Assembly (NCBI RefSeq): GCF_040100845.1
Contig: NZ_JAZHSH010000001.1
Coordinates: forward strand, 806,001-870,000
Reading direction: 5' to 3'
From: Chengkuizengella sp. SCS-71B
GTDB taxonomy: Bacteria; Bacillota; Bacilli; Paenibacillales; KCTC-33759
Length of the DNA stretch: 64,000 bases
Every line of letters starts with the position of its first letter. Position 1 is the stretch's first letter. The notes beneath the pieces are model-generated. The model was not told where the DNA came from, made no database searches, and saw only the letters and a list, made by a program, of their open reading frames with translations. Below, piece by piece: positions 34,574 through 42,634 of this stretch. The position numbers were made by a program, and so were the translations under genes.

Positions 34574-34799
34574 TCAGTGACCTAACCTATGTAAGAGTCA
34601 ATCAAAAGTGGCATTACATATGTGTATTTATTGATCTTTTCAACAGAGAAATCATCGCGGGTACAGTACAGGTCCTAACAAAGATGCAGCATTGGTTTAT
34701 CGTGCGTTTGAATCTATTCAGAGAGATCAATTCATGGAACATTAGGATATTTAAGCCCGATTGAGTATAAACTTGAACACCTTAAAAAAGTTGTCTAGT
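34574..34799 (+). pseudogene. IS3-family transposase OrfB remnant
   Basis: The first frame encodes DLTYVRVNQKWHYICVFIDL followed by FNREIIAG, the start of the rve integrase core with its first catalytic aspartate. A shift gives PNKDAALVYRAFESIQRD. After a large internal deletion the C-terminus HGTLGYLSPIEYKLEHLKK is reached and stops at about 34799. The remainder of the element is gone. The matching fragment at 38766 lies in opposite orientation. Confidence 0.8.
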
Positions 34800-35040
34800 T
34801 TTGTGTTGACAATCCAAACGCCAATCCTTCTAATTTCGAAATAATAACCGAACTTCTTGAAGGATTGTTGAATCAAACGTCCCATTCACCTCCATTATAA
34901 ACAAAAAGCAGAACCCATATAAGGTTCTACTATTGTTCAACGTCAATAATGACCAATGTAACCGCAGGAACACCTTGCTTTAATCATTTATTTCGGATGG
35001 AAATCGCAAATTATTACAGAATTCAAAAACTTGAATTGCA

Positions 35041-35160
35041 TTATTTATAGGTAGTTAGAAACTTTCTGTATTCCTCAGCTTTAGCCTCATTAGTTGTTTT
35101 AAAGCCGCCTTCAACTTTTCCTTTGAATTCACCATCTCTCTTATCATGAAACCTCTGAAA
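35041..35160 (-). pseudogene. Unassigned coding remnant
   Basis: On the minus strand an open stretch encodes FQRFHDKRDGEFKGKVEGGF then KTTNEAKAEEYRKFLTTYK and a stop. It has no proper start. The pattern is slightly like a phage integrase arm-binding domain, but this is not reliable. The rest of 34800-35279 shows only AT-rich debris. Confidence 0.25.
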
Positions 35161-35279
35161 GACTGCTCAAATAAAGTTTCCAAAAATTCAAAAATAGAAT
35201 ACATAGGAAGTAGAGCAGCTTCCTATGTGAATGTATAACCTTTCATGAATTAGAACTGCTCCACCTATTCATTTATTTA

Positions 35280-38123
35280 TTAATATGTTTCAATTTTTAA
35301 AGAAGAGGCTGAATTCCCCCCTATAGACTCACTCCCAAGATCTGTAACATAATCAGTAGTCGTTAAAGATTTTCCTCTAAAAATAGTATCACTATATAGG
35401 GTAACTCTATAATCACCGACAACAAAGACTGAATTTATTGCATCATCTGGAATATTTATCTCCTCTATATACCTCCATTCTCCTGGGTATCTTATCACAG
35501 GATTACTTGCTTCAGCGCCTACACTAAAATTTTTTCTTTTCCCTAAATAAACTCCTTTGGGAAATACTCTAAATGAACTCATCGTATTATTTCCTATAGT
35601 GCCATCACCTAAAACTTTATCAAAGTTGGTCACAATCTCCACATTTGGGCCTGAATTCATTAAATCTTTAAATGGGTCATCATACAAGGCAATACCGTAG
35701 TCCCCAATCACAAGTACAGAGGATAATGAATCATTTGCAAATCCACAATCATTGGTTAACAAACAAGTATAAACTCCATCTTCAACTCCATTTGACCACA
35801 GTTCACTTGGATCTAAACGTTTAGCACTCCCTCTCCAATATGTTGAGTCAAAGAGCCAGACACCTTTACCTTTCATTAACAGAAATGATGAAACATTATT
35901 ATTCCTCACCTCATTTAAATTCCCATTCCCATAATCCGCTTTAACTAAATGAGTTGATCCTTTAAAATTCCTTTCAGTGTACATAGCTGCTGCGTAATCA
36001 CCAATAACTTTTACAGATGTTATCCAATTATCTTCTGCTCCAAAATATGCATCCCCAGCTTGATAACTTAAGCGTCCGGGAAATTCGTGGCCTCCTGAGA
36101 TTCTTGTAAATTCCTCAGCGTCAACCCGTTTAGCTCTACCACTATAATCTTTACCATCAAACAAATAGAGACCGTCTTTCGGTGTATTTACTTTTATAGA
36201 AGAAACGGTATCTGAACCAATAATCAATTCTTTGTCAAAGTCACGAATATAAGTTAATTCACCATCTGGGAAAACCCCTTGAGTAAAACCTTTAAAATGA
36301 CTATCTCTGTATAGATAAACCCATATATTACCTTGCATTAACATCGATGACACCTTGTTATCAAATTCATAGCCTGGATTACTTAAAACTACATCTTGAT
36401 CATTATTTACTGCAGTACAATCTCCCCAGAAGTTTGGTTTATCAAATAAAAATGCTGTTTCTGTCACTGTAAAATTACTAGGAAGTGGAACCGGTCTTGA
36501 TGTAATTTGTTGACCGTTATAAATGACTTCTTTCTCAATATAAAATGATTCACCTTTTTTTGCTTTTAATAAGTCATATAACTCAGGATTAATATTTATA
36601 GAAGCATCTTTCCCTTCAAATGAACCCAATTTGTTGTTTGAAGATGGATAACCAAGATATATGTTATAATAAGTTCTCTCCCCAGCAGGAAGTTGATCAT
36701 CCTCCCAAGCAAATGGAAGCGAACATCCGATAACCATTTCTTTAAAATTTGCGCTGTTTAATTCCACTTTTGCATACACTATATTAGAAAGTGTTGAAAG
36801 TTCTATATTTTTTTGTACTGTACTTGTGGATGAATTAAGACTAAATGATTTGAGATAATACTTATTATTTTTTTCAGGTCTTACTTTAGTGTCCACCCAC
36901 TGCGTTGTATTTGGATCATGTATTTTTGCAACAATCACATCATTTTTATAAAGATAATAACCTGCCACCTTCCCATTATTCTCTGTAGGTCCAGTAGCAG
37001 CGGGATTCGCCATCTCATCAACCGGCACTGCATCCCAATTCAGTTCAACAGTTAAATTTTGAAAATCTGGGTTCGCTGTTAAAGCTGTAGGTTTTGCTAG
37101 GTTTTGATCTATTGCATGAATAGGAATTTCCACAGCTGAGAATACACTATTATTAATTCTGACACTATGGCTGCTCATTTCTGGTATAAGTCCAAAGTTC
37201 CTCACACTCCTAAGCACACCATCTAGTTCTTTTAAATTTTTTGCTTTTGAATAATTCACTGATGTTTGTGTGACTAAATCATAGACTCCCCAAATGTAAG
37301 GATCACCATTAAAAAGATTCCCAAAATTCCATACAATTGACTCTGTTATATTAGAGTGATATGTTCTTGAAAATGAGTTTTCCTGTGAATGAGAAAAGTT
37401 GTAATTGAATGTAATACCAAACTCCCAGTTCATTTCTCCAATGGGTGTGTCTAATTTCCCTCCCTGTGACCAAGAGAGATCTACTCCTCCACCATGTGTC
37501 ATCGTCACAGCTCTCGCCATTGTATCACTTACACCAATTGTTTTATCAGTGCCAATATTTGCCGGAGTCCCATTTAGTGACTGTCCAGATCTTACTTTTT
37601 GCCACCATTCTTCAACATCTAATGTAAGATCCTCTGCAAAGTATGACTTACTATTTAATAAGAGGGTAAGTGTGCTCGGTGGATTTACTGGGAAATAATT
37701 AGATACCATCTGTGTTTCGGGATTATAAATACCTAGAAAAGTATCCACATTAGGATCTTTGATATTTAATGCGTTATTTAACTCGCTTAGAAATATTTCT
37801 CCTGCTGGATAATTCTTACCATCCACTTTAAAATTAATGGGTATATAAGATTGCCCAAATTCATTGCTTGGTAGTACATCACGATGAATTTTTCTATTTT
37901 CATAAGTTGAATCTGGCAGTTCACCCAGTCCTCCTACACCACCGACTTCAAGTTCAGGTAGGGTCTTTTTCGTTTCCTCATCCACTTGAAAATTAGGATC
38001 TTGAGTATCCACAATTTCAATTTCACTTTCAGTATTAGCAGATGTCTCTACTGGTAAAGCTAGCATAAAACATAAAACTATTACACCTAAAGATATAATG
38101 AATTTTTTCAATAATTTCATCAC
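35280..38123 (-). CDS. Large secreted protein with beta/gamma-crystallin-like repeats
   Basis: The 947-residue protein starts at ATG and has a signal peptide: KKFIISLGVIVLCFMLALPV, then a processing site near residue 30. Residues about 195-330 (GGGVDLSWSQGGKLDTP and MNWEFGITFNYNFSHSQENS) form a Ser/aromatic-alternating beta region, reminiscent of pore-forming toxins. Residues about 340-550 look like two fibronectin-type modules. Residues about 560-947 carry six or seven beta/gamma-crystallin-like units, such as DGLYLFDGKDYSGRAKRVDA, VWLFDSTYWRGSAKR and YRVTLYSDTIFRGKSL. The units bind calcium or carbohydrate in other proteins. A toxin or surface-binding role is inference. Confidence 0.7.
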   Translation of the reverse strand: MMKLLKKFIISLGVIVLCFMLALPVETSANTESEIEIVDTQDPNFQVDEETKKTLPELEVGGVGGLGELPDSTYENRKIHRDVLPSNEFGQSYIPINFKVDGKNYPAGEIFLSELNNALNIKDPNVDTFLGIYNPETQMVSNYFPVNPPSTLTLLLNSKSYFAEDLTLDVEEWWQKVRSGQSLNGTPANIGTDKTIGVSDTMARAVTMTHGGGVDLSWSQGGKLDTPIGEMNWEFGITFNYNFSHSQENSFSRTYHSNITESIVWNFGNLFNGDPYIWGVYDLVTQTSVNYSKAKNLKELDGVLRSVRNFGLIPEMSSHSVRINNSVFSAVEIPIHAIDQNLAKPTALTANPDFQNLTVELNWDAVPVDEMANPAATGPTENNGKVAGYYLYKNDVIVAKIHDPNTTQWVDTKVRPEKNNKYYLKSFSLNSSTSTVQKNIELSTLSNIVYAKVELNSANFKEMVIGCSLPFAWEDDQLPAGERTYYNIYLGYPSSNNKLGSFEGKDASININPELYDLLKAKKGESFYIEKEVIYNGQQITSRPVPLPSNFTVTETAFLFDKPNFWGDCTAVNNDQDVVLSNPGYEFDNKVSSMLMQGNIWVYLYRDSHFKGFTQGVFPDGELTYIRDFDKELIIGSDTVSSIKVNTPKDGLYLFDGKDYSGRAKRVDAEEFTRISGGHEFPGRLSYQAGDAYFGAEDNWITSVKVIGDYAAAMYTERNFKGSTHLVKADYGNGNLNEVRNNNVSSFLLMKGKGVWLFDSTYWRGSAKRLDPSELWSNGVEDGVYTCLLTNDCGFANDSLSSVLVIGDYGIALYDDPFKDLMNSGPNVEIVTNFDKVLGDGTIGNNTMSSFRVFPKGVYLGKRKNFSVGAEASNPVIRYPGEWRYIEEINIPDDAINSVFVVGDYRVTLYSDTIFRGKSLTTTDYVTDLGSESIGGNSASSLKIETY

Positions 38124-38309
38124 CTTTCTATTTTTTGATATTTTCCAATTTTTAAACCTCTAAAATTCCAATTAAAGGAAAATGCTATCTATTAATTATA
38201 CTCTAATTATTTTGTTAATTTTAACTACCTATAGAACTATTTTGAGTGTTTTTCCTCCGCAAGGAGTTATTCAGCAATCTGGTCCTTTTATCCTAATATA
38301 AAAGTCAAA

Positions 38310-38343
38310 AAAACTCATGATTCACATTCAATTCATGAGTTTT
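38310..38343 (-). terminator. Terminator downstream of the polymerase remnant
   Basis: AAAACTCATGA and TCATGAGTTTT form an 11-base-pair stem. On the minus strand it ends in TTTTTTTGACTTTT. It is 60-100 bases past the stop of the Y-family polymerase fragment and would have served that gene. Confidence 0.7.
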
Positions 38344-38405
38344 GATCAATCTTTTTTACATATGATCAAACTTAATTTCAAACCTATAATTTGAACATTA
38401 GAAAC

Positions 38406-38690
38406 TTACTTGTTATGTCCACCAATACGTTTACTTCTGTCTTTTGCTAAGCCAGCTTCAGTTACTGAAGCAGCTCGCATGATGAATTATCGAACAGTGT
38501 CAATTGGTATTCTTGATCATCGACTAATTGTGTTAATGATACTCCCAAGCTACGAACAGGATGTTCATCCCAATGCTCATCAAATAATTCTAATACCATA
38601 TCATACACATGATTAGTTATATTGGTTGGATCCGCTAGTTTTCTTTGCCTATGAAATCCAGTAGGGTGATCTAAATCAGTAGGGGTACGG
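38406..38690 (-). pseudogene. Y-family DNA polymerase (UvrX/DinB-like) C-terminal remnant
   Basis: The minus strand encodes DHPTGFHRQRKLADPTNITN, then VLELFDEHWDEHPVRSLGVS, then LTQLVDDQEYQLTLFDN. This is the little-finger region of UvrX/YqjW-type polymerases. The frame breaks there. The true C-terminus, RAASVTEAGLAKDRSKRIGG followed by HNK, continues in another frame to 38406. The polymerase catalytic domain is absent. These genes are often on phages or other mobile DNA in Bacillales. Confidence 0.8.
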
Positions 38691-38765
38691 CAACGATTCG
38701 TACTTTATTTTTTGAAGCTTTTTAGAAAAAGTGGCAATAAGATGATTCTAAGCCATTTTATTTAG

Positions 38766-38880
38766 AATCTTGGTTTCGTATTTTTAAATTCATTTCCACA
38801 ATCTGTGTGGAAATGTTGTATTTTACGAAGATCTCTCTGAATAGACGAAATGCACGATAAACCAATGCTGCATCTTGTTA
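38766..38880 (-). pseudogene. IS3-family transposase OrfB fragment
   Basis: On the minus strand two frames give NKDAALVYRAF and then SIQRDLRKIQHFHTDCGNEF followed by KNTKPRF. The HTDCGNEF segment is the second catalytic-aspartate region of the rve core, with Cys in place of the usual Arg. It corresponds to the region deleted from the fragment at 34574, and both share the NKDAALVYRAF run. Only about 115 bases are recognisable. Confidence 0.7.
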
Positions 38881-39008
38881 GTGTCCCAAATGCTTATATC
38901 AAAATGCTTATCGTTGCTAAATTGGTATAATTTACTCGATTAAGACCCTTAACGTTGTAAATCCGCATTTTTGGGACTAGACCACTATATCAAAAATAAT
39001 ACTTCTTA

Positions 39009-39043
39009 AAAAGAGCAAAAATCTCAAAATTTTTGCTCTTTTT
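39009..39043. terminator. Strong hairpin, terminator-like
   Basis: AAAAGAGCAAAAAT and ATTTTTGCTCTTTT form a 14-base-pair stem with a 6-base loop, and T runs are present on both strands. No intact gene ends next to it. Confidence 0.65.
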
Positions 39044-39180
39044 ACTTATAATGATTATTTATACAATGAAACGGAAAACATGACATTTGTCATCTCAAAA
39101 TCATGGCAATATATCGATTCAAGGGAAAGCTAAAACATATTAAAGTAAGTGTAGAAGGTTAATAAAAGGAGGTGAGTATA

Positions 39181-39303
39181 TTGGGAAAATTAAAGAAGAC
39201 ACTAATGGTTACCGTTATGGTTGCTGTAGTTGTTGCAGGCTGGAATGTTGCACCAGATTCCTCTTCTGCAAGTAATTGTTACCCAAAACCTTGCATTCAT
39301 TAA
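39181..39303 (+). CDS. Small secreted peptide ending NCYPKPCIH
   Basis: TTG at 39181 follows AAAAGGAGGTGAGTATA, an excellent ribosome site. The 40-residue product begins MGKLKKTLMVTVMVAVVVAG, a clear signal peptide. After a likely cleavage in APDSSSA it ends SNCYPKPCIH, with two cysteines five residues apart. The shape resembles Phr or other exported signalling prepeptides, but I do not recognise the family, and no Rap/NprR-type receptor is seen nearby. It could also be a small toxin or bacteriocin. A disulfide or a cleaved mature peptide is possible. Confidence 0.55.
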   Translation: MGKLKKTLMVTVMVAVVVAGWNVAPDSSSASNCYPKPCIH

Positions 39304-39612
39304 AAATTAAGTTCTTATTAGGGGAATCGTCTTTGCTAAACATTATAAATCCACATTTTCCTGATGATACCCCTTTTAAGAGTTGTTCCATAATATCTCT
39401 CGCCTTCACTTTATTCATAATTCTTGAATGGATTAAAAAATTTATCCTCGAACTTAAGGAAGAAACACGAAAAATCAGGTTCTTATTTTAATCATGAAAT
39501 ATTCTTTAATCATTCAATTAACTAGAATTAATATATTTTGTATTGAAGCTATTTGAATATGGGGGTCGTGTAATAATAATAGAATTTTGTTCATTTAGTT
39601 AGGAGGAATATA

Positions 39613-39657
39613 ATGGAATTTATGATAATTTTATTTACATTTATTTGGGATAATTAG
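39613..39657 (+). CDS. Very short ORF with a strong ribosome site
   Basis: TAGGAGGAATATA is followed by ATG and only 14 codons (MEFMIILFTFIWDN). The product is hydrophobic. Such short frames may be leader peptides, small toxins or chance. It lies in the 400-base AT-rich stretch between two small secreted peptides, with no other gene there. Confidence 0.25.
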   Translation: MEFMIILFTFIWDN

Positions 39658-39708
39658 ACCTTAATTGTGAAGAACGTCTAAAAAAAATATTTTGAAAGGA
39701 TGATACTT

Positions 39709-39945
39709 TTGAAAAAAATCATTACTTCACTCACAGTTTTTATTTTATGTTTTTTTCTCGTTGTTCCGGTGTATGCAAAGGGAAATGAATTATTGATAAA
39801 TCCTGGAATTGAGTTAACATCAAGAGTTGCAGTAATAGAATCATTAGACATTCTAGTTGCTGAAATACATCATCCTCATCCAGAAGTTGATAGAGTAGAA
39901 GTAGATGATCAAGTAGATGATCAAGTAGACGATGAAGGCTGGTAA
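39709..39945 (+). CDS. Small secreted peptide with acidic VDDQ repeats
   Basis: ATG at 39700 lies within the ribosome site GAAAGGATG. TTG at 39709 is better spaced and gives MKKIITSLTVFILCFFLVVP followed by VYAKG, a clean signal peptide. The mature part of about 55 residues is acidic, with IESLDILVAEIHHPHPEVDR and then EVDDQVDDQVDDEGW at the end. Its signal resembles that of the large secreted protein at 35280-38123 (both KK-I-x-SL-x-V-x-x-LCF). No homologue is recognised. Confidence 0.55.
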   Translation: MKKIITSLTVFILCFFLVVPVYAKGNELLINPGIELTSRVAVIESLDILVAEIHHPHPEVDRVEVDDQVDDQVDDEGW

Positions 39946-40168
39946 GTTTCAGGTTTAAGAATGAGAAAATCTTGAGGGAACGATTTTCAATCGTAGAGTA
40001 TTTTTTTTCATGTCGAAATAACAACCTATGAAAAGTCATTCATTCAAGAGGTCTTAGTATTTCCATCTTACAAAGAGTGGATAAAAATTAGAATAGCAAA
40101 AAGGAGGTCCGCAGGGATTTATCTCCAATTCCGGTTCCAAGCCTTGTATTGTAAGGAGGTGATTCTTT

Positions 40169-40324
40169 TTGAATCAAGTATTAGTTCTTCAACAATTGGA
40201 AGTAAAAAAAGATAAAAATAAAAGTATGATGTCCAGTGACTCGAATACTGTGACCTTACCACTTGTAAAAGGAAAAATAGAATTATTCTACCGTATGAGA
40301 GATAACACAAAAAGTAAAAAGTAA
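40169..40324 (+). CDS. Class III lanthipeptide-like precursor peptide B (orphan)
   Basis: TTG at 40169 follows TAAGGAGGTGATTCTT and encodes 51 residues beginning MNQVLVLQQLEVKKDKNKS. Over its first 30 bases the leader DNA differs from precursor A only once. The core includes MMSSDSNTVTLPLVKGK, similar to precursor C, and a longer basic tail IELFYRMRDNTKSKK. There are many Ser/Thr and no cysteine. No LanKC lies nearby. The gene faces SgrR-like copy 3 tail to tail, in the same arrangement as the other two peptides. Confidence 0.77.
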   Translation: MNQVLVLQQLEVKKDKNKSMMSSDSNTVTLPLVKGKIELFYRMRDNTKSKK

Positions 40325-40355
40325 TAGGTTTAAACATATTTTAGAACAAATAGTA

Positions 40356-40388
40356 CAACAGTCCGTATAAGGAAATTACGGACTGTTG
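40356..40388. terminator. Hairpin between precursor B and SgrR-like copy 3
   Basis: CAACAGTCCGTA and TACGGACTGTTG form a perfect 12-base-pair stem with a 9-base loop, between the convergent genes. It lacks a long T run but occupies the same place as the hairpins at 19240 and 34236. Confidence 0.65.
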
Positions 40389-40422
40389 GCAGAATCAATA
40401 AAACTTTAAAATACAACTATGA

Positions 40423-42174
40423 TTAAAACTCAAACCAAAGATTATGGAAATCAGCCAACCCAAAAGGTCCAAATTTGTATCCTTGAAGTGAACTTGAGTA
40501 AGCTGACTCTTCATTTAATTGAAACAAAAAAAGAAAAAGATTTTCCTTACGAAACCAATCTTCAAATTCATTCCATATGGTAAAACGTTTACTTTTTGAC
40601 TTTTCACTAACAAATCGATCTATAAACCTATCCATTTGCTGATTCTCTTGTAAAGTGAACAATTGACGATGGAAGCTGTTATTACCAAATGGTTCTAATA
40701 AATTAATTTCTGAATCACCATAAAGTGAAACGTCTATCAAGATAAGATCTGCTTGACGGAAAAATTTCTTTTGAAGAGTCTTTCTAAGATCAAGAGGTTG
40801 CAGTTCTAAAGATACTCCAATCTGATTACATCGGGACTGAATCCAAAGTGCGTTCTTCCTCCACTGATTGGGAGGGATGAGCATCATCAATGTTTCACCA
40901 GAATAGCCACTTTCTTTGAGCGCTTCCCGAGCTTCTGATAGTGTATAGGAAGGAAAAACACTCGCTCTACTATGAGCAGGTATAAAACTATCCGCAGGGT
41001 GAACTTCCCTCATATTCAGCTCACTAATCATCGCTTTTCGATCTAGTGCAAAGTGAATTGCACGTCGAAATGCCGGGTGTTGCTGTGGACCTGTTTTTTT
41101 TGTTTGAAAAATAAGTATTTGTGTACATTTAATATGCAGCGTAATTGGGTTATCTTGAACCTCTATTGAATCTACATTTTCAGGCATCATCTTATAAAGA
41201 AACCTACTTTGCAGTTCCTCTGGCAAACAAAAAACCTCTACTCGATCCAACCAAGCTCTTCTATTAAAATAATGATCAAAAGCTTCCATGATCAATTTTT
41301 CTTTAGAAAATGATTGCACCAAAAAAGGACCAGTTCCAACAATTTGTTGTTTGATATCTACATCATATGGAACGATGGAAGCATGATGTGAGCATAAAAT
41401 GTTTGGAAAAAAAGGAAAGGGTCGATTGAAATAAAAAGTCACGGTATGTTCTCCTGATGATTCAACCTTATTCAAATAGTCACCTAGCCAATAGAGGAAA
41501 CTTGTATTGGAATCAAGAAGATACTGAAGTGTATACATCACATCTTCTGCAGTTAACAACCTACCATGATGGAATCGAACACCTTTGCGCAAATAAAAAG
41601 TCCATTTCTTATCATCTGGAGTATCCCAGCCAAGAGCAAGATGAGGATGTATCTGTTTTGTGTTGGAGTCCACTCGAAGCAAAGTATCATAAATCTGACC
41701 TACAAAATGGTATTCAAATGCTGTAAAAACTCGCGCTGGATCCAACGAAATGAGATCTCTATGAATGGGAAGACGTAAGAGGTGCTTGGCTTCTTTCTCC
41801 CCTTCTGTTTGGAAACCAAACCATTCTTCTAGATATTCCCTCAAGACATCATGAATTTTTATAGGAATTGCTAACGTTTGTAGAAACTTCACTCCTTCTT
41901 TGAAATGATCTTGTGCCAATTGTTCATTTGCATATATCTTAATGGCATCCATCAAAGAAAGTTGAAAGTTGATAATAGATTTATAACCTCGTCCACGTCC
42001 TGGATTCCATTCTATCCATTCTTGTCTTTTTAATTGATTTAATATAATCCTAGCATTTGACCGACCACAATTAAGAATATCCATAATTTCATTCATCGTC
42101 GTTTCAATTTTAACACCATTTCTTTGATCTTTATGAGCTGTATGTAAGATTAGATAATGTTCGATTAACTTCAT
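40423..42174 (-). CDS. SgrR-like regulator with oligopeptide-type solute-binding domain (copy 3)
   Basis: The 583-residue protein starts at ATG with AAGGGGAG upstream and begins MKLIEHYLIL. The winged helix includes IMDILNCGRSNARIILNQLK and NPGRGRGYKSIINFQL. The SBP_bac_5 part includes RDLISLDPARVFTAFEYHFV and HPAFRRAIHFALDRKAMIS. It has no signal peptide. It lies 52 bases after the carboxymuconolactone decarboxylase gene in the same direction, so it may also be transcribed from that operon. Its convergent partner is precursor B. Copies 2 and 3 share longer identical runs than copy 1 shares with either. Confidence 0.85.
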   Translation of the reverse strand: MKLIEHYLILHTAHKDQRNGVKIETTMNEIMDILNCGRSNARIILNQLKRQEWIEWNPGRGRGYKSIINFQLSLMDAIKIYANEQLAQDHFKEGVKFLQTLAIPIKIHDVLREYLEEWFGFQTEGEKEAKHLLRLPIHRDLISLDPARVFTAFEYHFVGQIYDTLLRVDSNTKQIHPHLALGWDTPDDKKWTFYLRKGVRFHHGRLLTAEDVMYTLQYLLDSNTSFLYWLGDYLNKVESSGEHTVTFYFNRPFPFFPNILCSHHASIVPYDVDIKQQIVGTGPFLVQSFSKEKLIMEAFDHYFNRRAWLDRVEVFCLPEELQSRFLYKMMPENVDSIEVQDNPITLHIKCTQILIFQTKKTGPQQHPAFRRAIHFALDRKAMISELNMREVHPADSFIPAHSRASVFPSYTLSEAREALKESGYSGETLMMLIPPNQWRKNALWIQSRCNQIGVSLELQPLDLRKTLQKKFFRQADLILIDVSLYGDSEINLLEPFGNNSFHRQLFTLQENQQMDRFIDRFVSEKSKSKRFTIWNEFEDWFRKENLFLFLFQLNEESAYSSSLQGYKFGPFGLADFHNLWFEF

Positions 42175-42226
42175 TTTTTACTCCCCTTAAAAGATGAAGA
42201 ATAATTTTTCTGTACAAATTTTTTAG

Positions 42227-42613
42227 TCATTTCTCTTCGTCTACATCATCAATAACCTCTTTTGCAATCTGCAAAGCATTCAATACTCTTGGAAAGCCAA
42301 CATATGGAATGCAATGAATGACAATGCCGATTATTTCCTGTGGAGTAATTCCTACATTTAGTGCTGCTTTGAAATGAAATCTAAGCTGATTAGCAGTATC
42401 ACCTAAGGTAATAAGACTGGTAATCGTGATCATTTCCTGCTGTTTTCTATCTAGCTCTCTACGAGAATAAATTTCCCCAAAACCAAATTGAACGACGTAT
42501 TTATGAATATCAGGGTGTAAGTCTTGAATTGCTTCAACCGCATGAATACCATCTGATCCTGCTATTTCCTTTATATTAGATATTCCTTTATCAAATGACA
42601 TAAGTTTCTTCAC
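42227..42613 (-). CDS. Carboxymuconolactone decarboxylase family protein
   Basis: The 128-residue protein has the CMD fold signature: FGEIYSRRELDRKQQEMITI followed by TSLITLGDTANQLRFHFKAA, then LNVGITPQEIIGIVIHC and PYVGFPRVLNALQIAKEVID. The CxxC of AhpD-type peroxidases is absent. The family acts in aromatic-acid degradation or as unspecified hydrolases and decarboxylases. It follows the ThDP enzyme by 21 bases and is probably cotranscribed with it. Confidence 0.85.
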   Translation of the reverse strand: MKKLMSFDKGISNIKEIAGSDGIHAVEAIQDLHPDIHKYVVQFGFGEIYSRRELDRKQQEMITITSLITLGDTANQLRFHFKAALNVGITPQEIIGIVIHCIPYVGFPRVLNALQIAKEVIDDVDEEK

Positions 42614-42634
42614 CTCTAATGATGGGATTTCAGA

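Noticed and set aside
35280-38123. A MACPF/cholesterol-dependent cytolysin domain in the large secreted protein
   Set aside because: I could not see the MACPF signature. The alternating beta stretch is compatible with other pore formers or with a plain beta domain, so only a cautious toxin-like reading is kept.
39215-39418. A 67-codon minus-strand frame overlapping the NCYPKPCIH peptide
   Set aside because: It runs antisense to a better supported small gene and has no family pattern. The plus-strand peptide has the strong ribosome site and signal peptide.
19085-40324. Classical lanthionine-forming cores in the three precursors
   Set aside because: None of the peptides contains cysteine in any part, so a lanthionine or labionin ring within the peptide is not possible as written.
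19286-42174. Reading the three 580-residue proteins as ordinary OppA-type transporter lipoproteins
   Set aside because: They lack a signal peptide and lipobox and start with a winged-helix DNA-binding domain. No permease or ATPase genes lie next to them.
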